In this document: positions 1 to 8,011 of the stretch, piece by piece
How positions within the stretch are numbered: position 1 is the first letter of the stretch
Layout of the letters: the number at the start of each line of letters is the position of its first letter
Assembly: GCF_000620505.1 (NCBI RefSeq)
Contig: NZ_JIBC01000005.1
Coordinates: 434,001-498,000 of the forward strand
DNA length: 64,000 nt
From: Sulfitobacter sp. 20_GPM-1509m
GTDB lineage: Bacteria; Pseudomonadota; Alphaproteobacteria; Rhodobacterales; Rhodobacteraceae
Reading direction: 5' to 3'
The notes under the pieces: model-generated
Databases searched by the model: none
What the model saw: only the letters and a program-made list of their open reading frames with translations
What the model was told of the DNA's origin: nothing
Translations under genes and position numbers: made by a program

Positions 1-198
1 GCGGTTCAGACCCTGAAAATAGCTGGCCGCCCCGTCCAGAAAGGGCGGACCCCAGCCGCGGGTTTCGTCACCGGCTGGCGGTTCCAGCTTGATCACATCC
101 GCACCGTGGTCGGCCAGGATCTGGCCGCAATAGGGCCCACCAAGGACTCGGCTGGCGTCGATGACCTTGAGGTTGGAAAGGGAGCCGGTGGGCGTCAT
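1..198 (-). CDS. CoA-transferase family III (CaiB/BaiF), N-terminal part only
   Basis: Only the first 66 codons lie in the window; the gene leaves the left edge. The visible N-terminus has the class III CoA-transferase (formyl-CoA transferase/CaiB) layout: a short LKVID strand followed by the conserved LADHGADVIKLEPP segment that opens the CoA-binding Rossmann-like half. The catalytic Asp of the family would lie beyond the edge. It is the last visible gene of a leftward operon behind the two CoA-transferase subunits, 48 bases downstream, so it probably moves CoA onto or between acids handled by the same pathway. The family assignment is sound; the substrate is unknown. Confidence 0.85.
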   Translation of the reverse strand, partial: MTPTGSLSNLKVIDASRVLGGPYCGQILADHGADVIKLEPPAGDETRGWGPPFLDGAASYFQGLNR

Positions 199-246
199 GC
201 AGTTCTCCGTTCAATCGGGGTATGCGGCCCGCAACGGGCCAGTGTT

Positions 247-1014
247 TCAGCAGTGTTGGGTTTGGGCGGCCAGATCGCGCCGCCAGTTTTCGGCAAAGGC
301 CGGGTAGGTTTCAGCAAGCTTGTCCAGAACCGGACCGCGCAACAAGGCAAGCGTGGCGGCATCGGGCGCGGGGGTTTGCGGCACCTCGTCGGGGTGGTCA
401 AAGTCAAAGCCGGTCGCGTCGCGGATGGTTTCAAGCGTTTCGCCGGGGTGGACCGACTCCAGCGTAAAGCCGGGCCGCGTCTTGTCGAACGAAAACAACG
501 CCTTGCCCGTCAGCAGCGCCACGGGGCCGCCGGGCCGGTACACATCCGGCGGGCTGACGCCGGGGGCCGAGATGAAATCGACCTGTTCGACCATCACCCG
601 CGGGCTGTGTTCCTCGCGGAACAGGATCACGCGGGGCACGACGAAATACAGATACGCCGACCCGAAAGAGCCGGGCCAGCGGACCTTGCTTTGCGGATAG
701 TCCCCCGCGCCGACAAGGTTCACGTTCGCTTGCCCGTCGATCTGCCCGCCGCCCAGGAAAAAGGCGTCGATGCGCCCCTGACCTGCGCAATCGAACAACT
801 CGCCCGATCCATTGGTGAAAAAGTTGTGCGCGACAGACCCCAGGATCGACAGCCGCACGTGGCGTGTCTGTTCATCCAGCGCCTGACGCAGCATGGCACC
901 GGCGGCGGGCATCGGCGACGATGCGCCAACCGCCACGTGACGCACATCGGCCAGCAGGGCGGCGATGGCGGTGATCAGCGTTTCGCTGGGCAGTGCAGGG
1001 GGTTGGGGCGTCAT
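247..1014 (-). CDS. CoA-transferase, beta subunit (GctB/IpdB-like)
   Basis: The 255-aa protein resembles the B subunit of family I two-subunit CoA-transferases (glutaconate CoA-transferase and relatives). Recognisable stretches are FFLGGGQIDGQANVNLVG in the middle and the PGVSPPDVYRPGGP turn. The start at 1014 overlaps the stop of the alpha gene in an ATGA arrangement, so translation is probably coupled and the two proteins form one enzyme. I could not find an SENG or similar catalytic-glutamate motif in the N-terminal 60 residues. An IpdAB-like hydrolase role is therefore an alternative to true CoA transfer. An in-frame start further upstream would lie inside the alpha gene and is unlikely. 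Confidence 0.85.
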   Translation of the reverse strand: MTPQPPALPSETLITAIAALLADVRHVAVGASSPMPAAGAMLRQALDEQTRHVRLSILGSVAHNFFTNGSGELFDCAGQGRIDAFFLGGGQIDGQANVNLVGAGDYPQSKVRWPGSFGSAYLYFVVPRVILFREEHSPRVMVEQVDFISAPGVSPPDVYRPGGPVALLTGKALFSFDKTRPGFTLESVHPGETLETIRDATGFDFDHPDEVPQTPAPDAATLALLRGPVLDKLAETYPAFAENWRRDLAAQTQHC

Positions 1015-1826
1015 GTGCGGGCCTCGGTTGGGGTGTCGGTGGCGGCCATGTAGGCGTCGAACCCCTCTTGCGTGCGGGCGGCGGCGGCATAGCGTTTCAG
1101 CGCGTCGGTGTCCGCCGGATAAACGCCCCACAAGCCATAGGGCCACGCCCCTTGCGGCACATGGGCGATGCCCGACACGTACAAGGCCGGCAGGACCCCC
1201 GCAGCGGTGGTTTCATCCGCCAGCAGGTTGTCGTCCACGATGCGGTCAACGGTGACATAGGTGTCGGTCGCGGCATAGGCCATCGGCGCCAGTTCGCGCC
1301 GCCGCCCGATCCAGACATTGCCCGCGCGGTCGGCCATGGGCGCGTGGAAAATGGCGACATCTGGCTTGATGGCGGGGATCAGCACCACCGGGTCACCCTG
1401 ATCGGCAAAGGGATTATCGATGACCATCCAGTCGGGGCGGTTGCGCAGCACGTCGGTGCCGATCAGGCCGCGCATCGGGAAAAACGGCGATCCTTTCTGC
1501 GCGGCAATCAGGCCCGCGTGAACGGCGGGACAGGTGGCGTCAATGACGCGGATGCGCCCCTCTTTCACAGCCGCGTTGAACCGGGGGGCGCCACCGGCCT
1601 CGCCCAGGCTGACGGCGCTGGTTTCGACCGACCGCACACAGCCCGCGCCAATCAGCTGATCGACCTGCAAGCCGCCGGTCGGGACACAGACAAGATCAAG
1701 ATCACGCAGCCCGCGTGCGATCATGGGACGGGTAAACGCCATCGCAACGCCGGCGTAATCGACGGGCACGGCGATCCGCATTCCGTCCCTGAGCCTGTCC
1801 ACCAGACTGACCACATTCGTTAGCAT
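1011..1826 (-). CDS. CoA-transferase, alpha subunit (GctA/IpdA-like)
   Basis: The 271-aa A subunit carries the segment typical of GctA/IpdA proteins: GGAPRFNAAVKEGRIRVID, then PFFPMRGLIGTDVL, then a proline- and aspartate-rich middle (PDVAIFHAPMADRAGNV). It is the first gene of the leftward operon and overlaps the beta gene by four bases. The start at 1824-1826 is preferred because an in-frame ATG at 1896-1898 would extend the protein through an AT-rich palindrome and add residues unlike the family. A 17-bp palindrome sits 40 bases upstream of this start, so repression by the nearby IclR-type regulator is plausible. The acid substrate is not identifiable. Confidence 0.87.
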   Translation of the reverse strand: MLTNVVSLVDRLRDGMRIAVPVDYAGVAMAFTRPMIARGLRDLDLVCVPTGGLQVDQLIGAGCVRSVETSAVSLGEAGGAPRFNAAVKEGRIRVIDATCPAVHAGLIAAQKGSPFFPMRGLIGTDVLRNRPDWMVIDNPFADQGDPVVLIPAIKPDVAIFHAPMADRAGNVWIGRRRELAPMAYAATDTYVTVDRIVDDNLLADETTAAGVLPALYVSGIAHVPQGAWPYGLWGVYPADTDALKRYAAAARTQEGFDAYMAATDTPTEART

Positions 1827-1865
1827 TTCGGTTCGCCTGCTTCTTGGTGCGTTTCGATCCCTGTT

Positions 1866-1882
1866 GTTCTGTATTGTGGAAC
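1866..1882. promoter_or_regulatory. Putative operator copy 1 (GTTC-N9-GAAC)
   Basis: The 17-bp sequence GTTCTGTATTGTGGAAC is the core of a longer perfect inverted repeat: TGTTGTTC at 1862-1869 and GAACAACA at 1879-1886. It matches a second palindrome at 2022-2038 in 14 of 17 positions. Both lie between the divergent CoA-transferase operon and the ABC transporter operon. The architecture suits an IclR-family dimer site, and an IclR gene closes the transporter operon. The link is inference. Confidence 0.6.
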
Positions 1883-1977
1883 AACATTTCAACAACAAGG
1901 TATTCAGGCAGAGGGAAATTTGTCAATCGCCCAAATTTGCCGCAGCGCAGCAACATTTGACTTGGATAGCAAGGGGA

Positions 1978-2006
1978 TTGACAGGTGATTTTTTCGATAC
2001 AATGAT
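1978..2006 (+). promoter_or_regulatory. Putative sigma70-type promoter of the PotA-type transporter operon
   Basis: TTGACA at 1978-1983 matches the -35 consensus exactly. A 17-base spacer leads to AATGAT at 2001-2006, which matches the -10 consensus at four of six positions. The palindrome at 2022-2038 lies just past the expected transcription start, a position that suits repression. The -10 is weak, so this is only a candidate. Confidence 0.45.
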
Positions 2007-2021
2007 CGTATTCGGAATAGC

Positions 2022-2038
2022 GTTCTATAATATGGAAC
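2022..2038. promoter_or_regulatory. Putative operator copy 2 (GTTC-N9-GAAC)
   Basis: The sequence GTTCTATAATATGGAAC has GTTC/GAAC ends and an AT-rich centre and matches the palindrome at 1866-1882 in 14 of 17 positions. It ends 15 bases before the ATP-binding gene's start and overlaps the likely transcription start region. The regulator is inferred to be the IclR protein encoded at 6228-6983. Confidence 0.6.
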
Positions 2039-2053
2039 ACTAGGGAGGATAAG

Positions 2054-3196
2054 ATGACATTGAAGCTGGCAGACCCCGTTGTTGTGCCCGGCGGTGCTGA
2101 CGCCCGATGCGATGACGTGTTGCGTGCGGGCATTGGTTCGGGGATCACGATCGAAAACGTGACGAAACGATACGGCGCGTTCGTCGCCGCAGACCGCATC
2201 AGTCTGGACATCCAGCCGGGCGAATTTGTCACGCTTCTCGGGCCGTCTGGCAGCGGCAAAACGACCTTGTTGAACCTGCTGGCTGGCTTCCAGCGCGTCG
2301 ATGGCGGTGAAATCCGTGTTGATGGCAAGCCGGTACAAAACGTGCCGGTTCACAAGCGCGGCTTCGGCATGGTGTTCCAAAGCTATGCGTTGTTTCCGAA
2401 CATGACGGTGGCGCAGAACGTCGGCTTTCCCATGCGCATGGCGGGGATCAACCGCGCCGATACCGACCGGCGCGTGGCGGAAACGCTTGGGATGATGCAG
2501 CTTTCGGATTCAGCGGCCAAGATGCCATCCGAGATGTCGGGCGGTCAGCAGCAGCGGGTCGCCATCGCGCGGTCCATCGTCATGCGGCCAAAGGTCGTTT
2601 TGATGGACGAACCGCTGAGCGCGCTGGACCGGCGGTTGCGCGAATCCATCCAGATGGAAATACGCGACCTGCACCGGACCATCGGCAGCACGTTCCTGTT
2701 CGTCACCCATGACCAGAGCGAGGCGCTGACCATGTCGGACCGCATTGCCGTCATGGACGCGGGCCGCATCATTCAGGTGGACCGCCCCGAAACCATCTAT
2801 CGCCAGCCCTGCAACCGCTTCGTTGCGGGCTTTGTCGGTGAAAGCAACCTGATCGACGCAGAGATCGTGCGTCGTGAAGGTGCGGCGCTGGTTCTGCGCA
2901 CCAAGACCGGCCACATTTTCCGCAGCCCGGCACCCGAGGAAGTCTCGGGCCGCAACGTGACGGTTCTGGTGCGTCCCGAACGGCTGATCCTGTCCGACAC
3001 GCCGGGTCAGGAATCGATTCCGGCGCGTGTGAAGTCGGCGCTGTTCCTGGGCGAAATCCTGCGGATCGAGGTGACGCTGGACAGCGGAGAGACATTGTTG
3101 GTGCGCTGTTCCGACAGCGCAGGTCAGACACTGCCTGCGCCCGGCAGCATGGTACATGTCAGCTGGGGCATGTCGGACGGGTGGGTTCTGGCATGA
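2054..3196 (+). CDS. ABC transporter ATP-binding protein, PotA-type
   Basis: This 380-aa ATPase would power an importer of the spermidine/putrescine-iron(III)-organic anion class. Walker A is GPSGSGKT at residues 63-70, the Q-loop glutamine is near 108, the signature SGGQQ is at 161-165, Walker B is VVLMDEP near 180-186, and an H-loop VTHD follows. The C-terminal roughly 100 residues fit a TOBE-type regulatory domain. About 30 residues precede the usual family start; the chosen ATG has an AGGGAGG ribosome site six bases upstream, so the extension looks real. The stop overlaps the permease start (ATGA), with the binding protein next, giving a complete importer operon. Confidence 0.93.
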   Translation: MTLKLADPVVVPGGADARCDDVLRAGIGSGITIENVTKRYGAFVAADRISLDIQPGEFVTLLGPSGSGKTTLLNLLAGFQRVDGGEIRVDGKPVQNVPVHKRGFGMVFQSYALFPNMTVAQNVGFPMRMAGINRADTDRRVAETLGMMQLSDSAAKMPSEMSGGQQQRVAIARSIVMRPKVVLMDEPLSALDRRLRESIQMEIRDLHRTIGSTFLFVTHDQSEALTMSDRIAVMDAGRIIQVDRPETIYRQPCNRFVAGFVGESNLIDAEIVRREGAALVLRTKTGHIFRSPAPEEVSGRNVTVLVRPERLILSDTPGQESIPARVKSALFLGEILRIEVTLDSGETLLVRCSDSAGQTLPAPGSMVHVSWGMSDGWVLA

Positions 3197-4986
3197 CACA
3201 GACGGATGCGCATGACGGTAACCCGGGGGTTACCCCCTCTCGCAGCCTGTCGGAACGGTTGAAAGATCCGGCGCTGCTGCTGATCCCCGCCTTTGCCTTT
3301 CTGGGGTTCATGTATCTGCTGCCGCTGACCGACCTGATGCAAACCAGTGTCGAAGGTGACCCGTGGTGGGCCGATCTGCAACGGGTGCTGTCGGTGCCGC
3401 TGTATTTCGATTCGCTGGTGCGGACGATGAACATCGCGCTGACCGTGGCGCTGTTGTGCGCGCTGATCGGTTACCCTGCGGCGCTGCTAATCCAGCGCAC
3501 AAAGGGGATCACGCAGGTGCTGGTGGCGATGGCGATCATCCTGCCCTATTTCATCGCGATCCTGATCCGCACCTATGCCTGGATGGTGCTGCTGGGCCGC
3601 AACGGGCCAATCAACAAGTTTGCCGTGTGGATCGGTGCCTTTGACGAGCCTGTGGGCCTGTTGTTCAACCGGGGCAGCGTGCTCTTGGGCATGACGGCGG
3701 TGCTTTTGCCGATCATGGTGCTGAGCATCTATTCCAGCCTGTCGCGGCTGGACCCGGCGCTGGTCCGCGCGGCGATGGCGAACGGCGCGGGGCCGCTGGC
3801 CGCCTTCTGGCGGGTGCTGCTGCCGCTGACCCTGCCCGGTGTTGGTGCCGGTTTCCTTCTGGTCTTTGTTCAGGCGCTGGGGTTCTTCATCACGCCCAGC
3901 CTGTTGGGTGGTCCCGGCGACATGATGTTCGCCATGCACATCACCCAACAGGCGGATTCGATCACCGGCGAGGGGTTCTTGCAGGCCCTGGCCGTGGTGT
4001 TGCTGGTGCTGACACTGGTTGTGGTGGCCATCGCGGGGCGCTTTCTGGGGTTCGAATTCATCTGGGGCGGCGAGCGTAAAGCCCCGATGCCAAAGGCGCA
4101 GCAGAACGTGGACCGTCCAAGGCCGGCCCGCGGCGGAACCAAGGCGGCACTGGCCGACAGGGTCGGCTGGCCACTGCTGCGCGGGCTGGGTGCACTGAAT
4201 GCCCGTTGGGGCGAATGGACGGTGCGGGTGCTGGCCATCTGCGTGATTGCCACGCTGGTCCTGCCCATCGTCGTCGTCATGATCATCTCGTTCAGCAAGG
4301 CCAGCTATCTGACCTTCCCACCGACCGAATATTCCCTGCGCTGGTACGAAAAGTTCTTTTCCGACCGCAACTGGATGTCAGCGTTCTGGAATTCGCTGTT
4401 CATCGCCATCATGTCCGCCGGCATTTCCGTCACGCTGGGGGCCACGGCGGCAATGGGGATCGTGCGCAGTTCGATCCGGGGCAAGTCCACGCTGATGCTT
4501 TTGCTGGTCAGCCCGATCATCGTACCGCCCGTGGTGCTGGGCCTGTCTCTGTACAGCCTGTTTCTGAAATTCGACATGGTTGGCACCTATTGGGGTCTGG
4601 CCGCGGCGCATTCCATCGGTGGCATTCCCATCGTGGTGGTGATCGTCGCCGCAGCCTTGCAGGGTGTTGACCGCAGGTTGGAACAAGGGGCCGCCGTGCA
4701 TGGCGCGTCGCCGTTGACGGTGTTTCGCAAGGTGACCCTGCCCGCGATTGCGCCCGGTCTGGGGGCGGCGGTGTTCTTTGCCTTTTTGCATTCCTTTGAC
4801 GAGCTGGTGCTGACGTTGTTCCTGTCCAGCCCGCGCATGAAGACCCTGCCGCTGATGCTGTGGGGCGACATCAATTATCAACTGAATCCGGTTCTGGCGG
4901 TCGTGTCCACGCTCGAGGTTCTGCTGGTCGTTGGTGGCATCATATTGGCGCGTCCGGTCTTTGCCCGGGCCCGCGCCGGCACGTGA
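3193..4986 (+). CDS. ABC transporter permease, fused PotB-PotC type
   Basis: This 597-aa membrane protein holds two complete binding-protein-dependent permease domains in one chain; most relatives are two separate proteins of about 280 aa. The first half ends near residue 300. A charged, proline-rich linker of about 40 residues (GGERKAPMPKAQQN and onward) follows, then the second half. Each half has an EAA-type coupling loop: ANGAGPLAAFWRVLLP in the first and HGASPLTVFRKVTLP in the second. Start is the ATG overlapping the previous stop; a GTG twelve bases upstream is less likely. With the neighbouring ATPase and binding protein it should form an importer whose single permease chain supplies both membrane domains. 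Confidence 0.92.
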   Translation: MTQTDAHDGNPGVTPSRSLSERLKDPALLLIPAFAFLGFMYLLPLTDLMQTSVEGDPWWADLQRVLSVPLYFDSLVRTMNIALTVALLCALIGYPAALLIQRTKGITQVLVAMAIILPYFIAILIRTYAWMVLLGRNGPINKFAVWIGAFDEPVGLLFNRGSVLLGMTAVLLPIMVLSIYSSLSRLDPALVRAAMANGAGPLAAFWRVLLPLTLPGVGAGFLLVFVQALGFFITPSLLGGPGDMMFAMHITQQADSITGEGFLQALAVVLLVLTLVVVAIAGRFLGFEFIWGGERKAPMPKAQQNVDRPRPARGGTKAALADRVGWPLLRGLGALNARWGEWTVRVLAICVIATLVLPIVVVMIISFSKASYLTFPPTEYSLRWYEKFFSDRNWMSAFWNSLFIAIMSAGISVTLGATAAMGIVRSSIRGKSTLMLLLVSPIIVPPVVLGLSLYSLFLKFDMVGTYWGLAAAHSIGGIPIVVVIVAAALQGVDRRLEQGAAVHGASPLTVFRKVTLPAIAPGLGAAVFFAFLHSFDELVLTLFLSSPRMKTLPLMLWGDINYQLNPVLAVVSTLEVLLVVGGIILARPVFARARAGT

Positions 4987-5021
4987 ACGACCCAAAGACA
5001 ACACAGGAGGAGGAGAAGAAA

Positions 5022-6110
5022 ATGTTTATGACCAAATTCAGAAAAATGGGCCTGTCGGTGATTGCCGCCGCAGCCTTGCTCGCGGGGGGCGCGCAACTGG
5101 CGTCTGCCGACGGCGAGGTCATCATGCAGGACCCCGGTGGCAGCTATGGCGATGCATTGCGGTCGGTGATGTACGACAGCTTCGAGGACGAGACCGGCAT
5201 TGACGTGATCACCGTGCAAGAGGCCCGGTCCGGCCCCCGGATCAAGGCGCAGGTGGATGCGGGCAAGACCGAGTGGGACCTGACGTTCATCTTTGACCAA
5301 GAGGTCGGACTGCTGGGCGATTGCTGCCTTGCCGACATCGACTATGACAAGCTGTCGGACAGCGCCAAGGAAACGCTGGCCACAATGCCCGACAACCTGA
5401 AACGCCCCAAAGGCGTCGCCTTGCAGGTGATCGGCGTGGGTCTGGTCTATAACACTGATGTCTACAAGGACGGCAACGTCCCCCAAAGCTGGGCGGATTT
5501 CTGGGATGTCGAAAAGTTCCCGGGCGAACGGTGCCTGCCTGCATGGCCGCGCTTTACCATGGAGGCCGCTTTGATGGCTGACGGTGTCGCCAAAGAGGAC
5601 CTGTATCCGCTGGACATGGACCGCGCGCTGGCAAAGCTGGAAGAGATCAAACCGCACGTGACCAAGTGGTGGACCACATCCGCGCAGCCGCCGCAGCTTT
5701 TGCTGGATGGCGAGGCGGACATGTGCATGGCCTACACCGGTTCAACGTCTTTGCTGGCGCTGGAGGGTGCACCGATCGAAGTCGAGTGGAACCAGGGCTT
5801 TGTCTACTATGATTTCTTCTCGATCCCCAAGGATGCGCCGAACTATGACAACGCGCTGAAGCTCTTGTCGTGGCGTCTGGACGCCGATCTGGCGGCAGAG
5901 CTGACCTCGGCCTATCCGGTGGCATTGCCGTCGCCGTTGGTGTTCGAGAAGGCCGATCCCGAGATCAGCAAGTATTGGGCGAACAACCCCGACAACGTGG
6001 CGAAGGCCATCGAATGGAGCCCGGAATTCTGGGGTGCGCAGGCCGCAGCGGGCAACATGACCAACGAAGAGTACGGTCAGGAACAGCTGAACAGCTTGCT
6101 GGCGAAATAA
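5022..6110 (+). CDS. ABC transporter extracellular solute-binding protein (PotD-like family 1)
   Basis: The 362-aa periplasmic receptor starts with a clear Sec signal (KMGLSVIAAAALLAGGAQLASA), predicted to be cleaved before DGEVIMQDPG. The mature protein follows the PotD/family-1 layout: GSYGDALRSVMYDSFE near the N-terminus and WWTTSAQPPQLLLDGEADMC in the ligand hinge region. The start has a purine-rich GGAGGAGGAG site just upstream; longer in-frame starts would overlap the permease gene. It is the third transporter gene. The paired CoA-transferase operon suggests an organic acid or betaine-like ligand rather than a polyamine, but that is inference. Confidence 0.92.
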   Translation: MFMTKFRKMGLSVIAAAALLAGGAQLASADGEVIMQDPGGSYGDALRSVMYDSFEDETGIDVITVQEARSGPRIKAQVDAGKTEWDLTFIFDQEVGLLGDCCLADIDYDKLSDSAKETLATMPDNLKRPKGVALQVIGVGLVYNTDVYKDGNVPQSWADFWDVEKFPGERCLPAWPRFTMEAALMADGVAKEDLYPLDMDRALAKLEEIKPHVTKWWTTSAQPPQLLLDGEADMCMAYTGSTSLLALEGAPIEVEWNQGFVYYDFFSIPKDAPNYDNALKLLSWRLDADLAAELTSAYPVALPSPLVFEKADPEISKYWANNPDNVAKAIEWSPEFWGAQAAAGNMTNEEYGQEQLNSLLAK

Positions 6111-6127
6111 CCGGCAGATGACAGGAT

Positions 6128-6160
6128 CGGCGGCTGCGGGGCTATGTCCTGTGGCCGCCG
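6128..6160 (+). terminator. Possible terminator after the PotD-like gene
   Basis: CGGCGGC at 6128-6134 pairs perfectly with GCCGCCG at 6154-6160. The bases between can extend the stem through G-C and G-U pairs, leaving a loop of about seven bases. A short TTTCGTT follows rather than a clean T-run, so termination may be partial and may allow read-through into the regulator gene. Confidence 0.45.
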
Positions 6161-6227
6161 TTTCGTTGCGGAACGCTGTTGCGCGATGCACTGTTCACAG
6201 CGTGATATTCAAGGTAACAGGTTTGTC

Positions 6228-6983
6228 ATGGACAAGGCATTTATCAAGGGGTTGCGCCTGATCGAGGCGCTTGCGCACAGCGAAAAACCGCGCGGCGTGA
6301 CCGAGCTTGCCGCCGAACTGGGCCTGACCAAAAGCAACGTGCACCGGCTGTTGGCGACCTTGGTGGCACAGGGCTATGTCCATCAGGATCCGCAATACAG
6401 CACCTATGCGCTGGGCACCAAGATATGGGAACTGGGCAGCCACGTGATCCGTCGGCTGGACCTGACCAAGGTGGCGCGTCCGGCGATGGAACGTCTGGCG
6501 GCGCTGACCGGTGAAACGGTCCATCTGTCGGTGCTGGACGACATGGACGTTGTCTATCTGGACAAGATCGAAAGCAGCCATCACATCCGCGCCCACACCC
6601 ACGTGGGCCAACGCGCGCCGGCCTATACGATGGCCACGGGCAAGGCGATGCTGGCGCGGATGCCCGACGCCTATCTGGAACGCTATCACAACCGGTTTCA
6701 AAGCTTTACGCCGACCACCATCACGACAATGGACCAGCTTCACCGCGCCATTGAAGAGGTTCGGGCGACCGGCTTTGCCGTGGTGCCGCACGGGGAATGG
6801 CGCGCCGGTATCGCGGCCTGTGCCTGTGCGATCCTCGGACCCAACGGCGATCTGGCCGGCGCGATTGGCGTGTCCGGTCCCGACACCCGCGTCAAACGCG
6901 AAGAACTGGACGCCTTCAGCCCGCACCTGGTTGCGGCGGCTTCTGCGATTTCGTCCGCCTTGGGATACACCGGCGAACATTAG
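6228..6983 (+). CDS. IclR-family transcriptional regulator
   Basis: The 251-aa protein has the IclR two-domain layout. A winged helix-turn-helix occupies roughly residues 5-65 (KGLRLIEALAHSEKPRG, then AAELGLTKSNVHRLLATL). An effector-binding domain follows, with LTGETVHLSVLDDMDVVYLD and the family's late AIGVSGP turn. The start at the ATG before DKAFIKG gives the usual family length. It follows the transporter operon by 117 bases. Because IclR proteins usually control adjacent catabolic operons, it is the best candidate to bind the twin palindromes at 1866-1882 and 2022-2038. The effector is probably the imported acid or a CoA-pathway intermediate. Confidence 0.92.
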   Translation: MDKAFIKGLRLIEALAHSEKPRGVTELAAELGLTKSNVHRLLATLVAQGYVHQDPQYSTYALGTKIWELGSHVIRRLDLTKVARPAMERLAALTGETVHLSVLDDMDVVYLDKIESSHHIRAHTHVGQRAPAYTMATGKAMLARMPDAYLERYHNRFQSFTPTTITTMDQLHRAIEEVRATGFAVVPHGEWRAGIAACACAILGPNGDLAGAIGVSGPDTRVKREELDAFSPHLVAAASAISSALGYTGEH

Positions 6984-7112
6984 ACCGGACGCCTGTCCCC
7001 CGCCTTTTCAATGATCTTAAACGCGCCATGCGGCCTTGTTGCGTGCGCGTGTTTCTTTTTTAGGCAGATGCCCGGGGATTCTCTGTGGCTTTGGAAAAAT
7101 CAGAACAAATAG

Positions 7113-7129
7113 TTTGACCGATTGGTATG
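7113..7129. promoter_or_regulatory. RutR-like operator candidate
   Basis: TTGACCGATTGGT at 7114-7126 keeps the first half and the central TGGT of the known RutR consensus TTGACCANNTGGTCAA; the right outer arm is degraded. It lies about 80 bases upstream of the first gene of the cluster, whose TetR gene encodes a RutR-like protein. The resemblance is seen by eye only, and the 224-base gap around it shows no other clear signal. Confidence 0.4.
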
Positions 7130-7207
7130 AAGATATCTAGGCTGCCTGAAAACAGGGGGGCCTATGATCTATCTCAGCATGAAACCGATGGTCCGCACGG
7201 TGCCGGC

Positions 7208-8008
7208 ATGAAACGATACTGGGCCGATCACAGCCAACGCGAGTTTGCCGCGCTGGACCATGACCGTCTGATCGCGGTGCTGCCCATCGGGGCGATTGAA
7301 CAGCACGGGCCGCACTTGCCCATGTCGGTCGACACCTGCACCGTGACCGGCGTGGCGCGCCGTCTGGCCGATGCGCTGCCCGATGACAGTCCGGTCATCT
7401 TCCTGCCCACACAGGCCGTGTGCAAAAGCGATGAACACATCGACTTTCCCGGCACCCTGACGCTGTCGGCAGAAACCCTGATCCGCGTGCTGACCGAAAT
7501 CGGCGCCAGCGTGGCGCGGGCAGGGGTGCACAAGCTGGTGCTGCTGAACGGACACGGCGGCAACATTCCGGTGATGGACATCGTCGCGCGGCAATTGCGC
7601 ATCTCGCACGATATGCTGGCGTTTTCGGTCAACTGGTTCGGGTTCGGCACGCCCGAGGGGATGTATTCCGAAACCGAACGCACCCACGGCATTCATGCGG
7701 GTGATATGGAAACGTCGGTGATGCTGGCGCTGGACGGGGGCAACGTGGATATGAGCCACGCCCGCGATTTCCGGTCACGCGGTCAGGACCTGTTCGAGGG
7801 AACAACCCATCTGGGCCTTGGCCGTGCCGGCAAACCTGCATGGAAAACCCAGGACCTGAGCCCCGCAGGCGCCTGCGGCGAGGCGCACCTGGCCACCGCA
7901 GCCAAGGGCGAGGCAACGCTGGATCACGCGGTTGCGCGGCTGGTCGAGGCGATGGCCGAGATTGACGCCATGCCCGCCGACTGGCTGCACAGAAAACCCG
8001 AGGTCTGA
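7208..8008 (+). CDS. Creatininase-family amidohydrolase
   Basis: This 266-aa protein belongs to the creatininase superfamily, metal-dependent hydrolases that open cyclic amides (creatinine, FAPy-type compounds, mycofactocin precursor). Family ligand positions are visible: E31 and H33 in IEQHGPH, D42 shortly after, H116 in NGHGGN and E168 in HAGDMETS. I chose the ATG at 7208 because it gives the standard family length. An upstream ATG at 7127 adds 27 residues unlike the family and overlaps the putative operator. No strong ribosome site is seen for either. It leads a cluster with an ABC importer and a deaminase, so it probably opens an imported or deaminated ring. Confidence 0.85.
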   Translation: MKRYWADHSQREFAALDHDRLIAVLPIGAIEQHGPHLPMSVDTCTVTGVARRLADALPDDSPVIFLPTQAVCKSDEHIDFPGTLTLSAETLIRVLTEIGASVARAGVHKLVLLNGHGGNIPVMDIVARQLRISHDMLAFSVNWFGFGTPEGMYSETERTHGIHAGDMETSVMLALDGGNVDMSHARDFRSRGQDLFEGTTHLGLGRAGKPAWKTQDLSPAGACGEAHLATAAKGEATLDHAVARLVEAMAEIDAMPADWLHRKPEV

Positions 8009-8011
8009 TAG

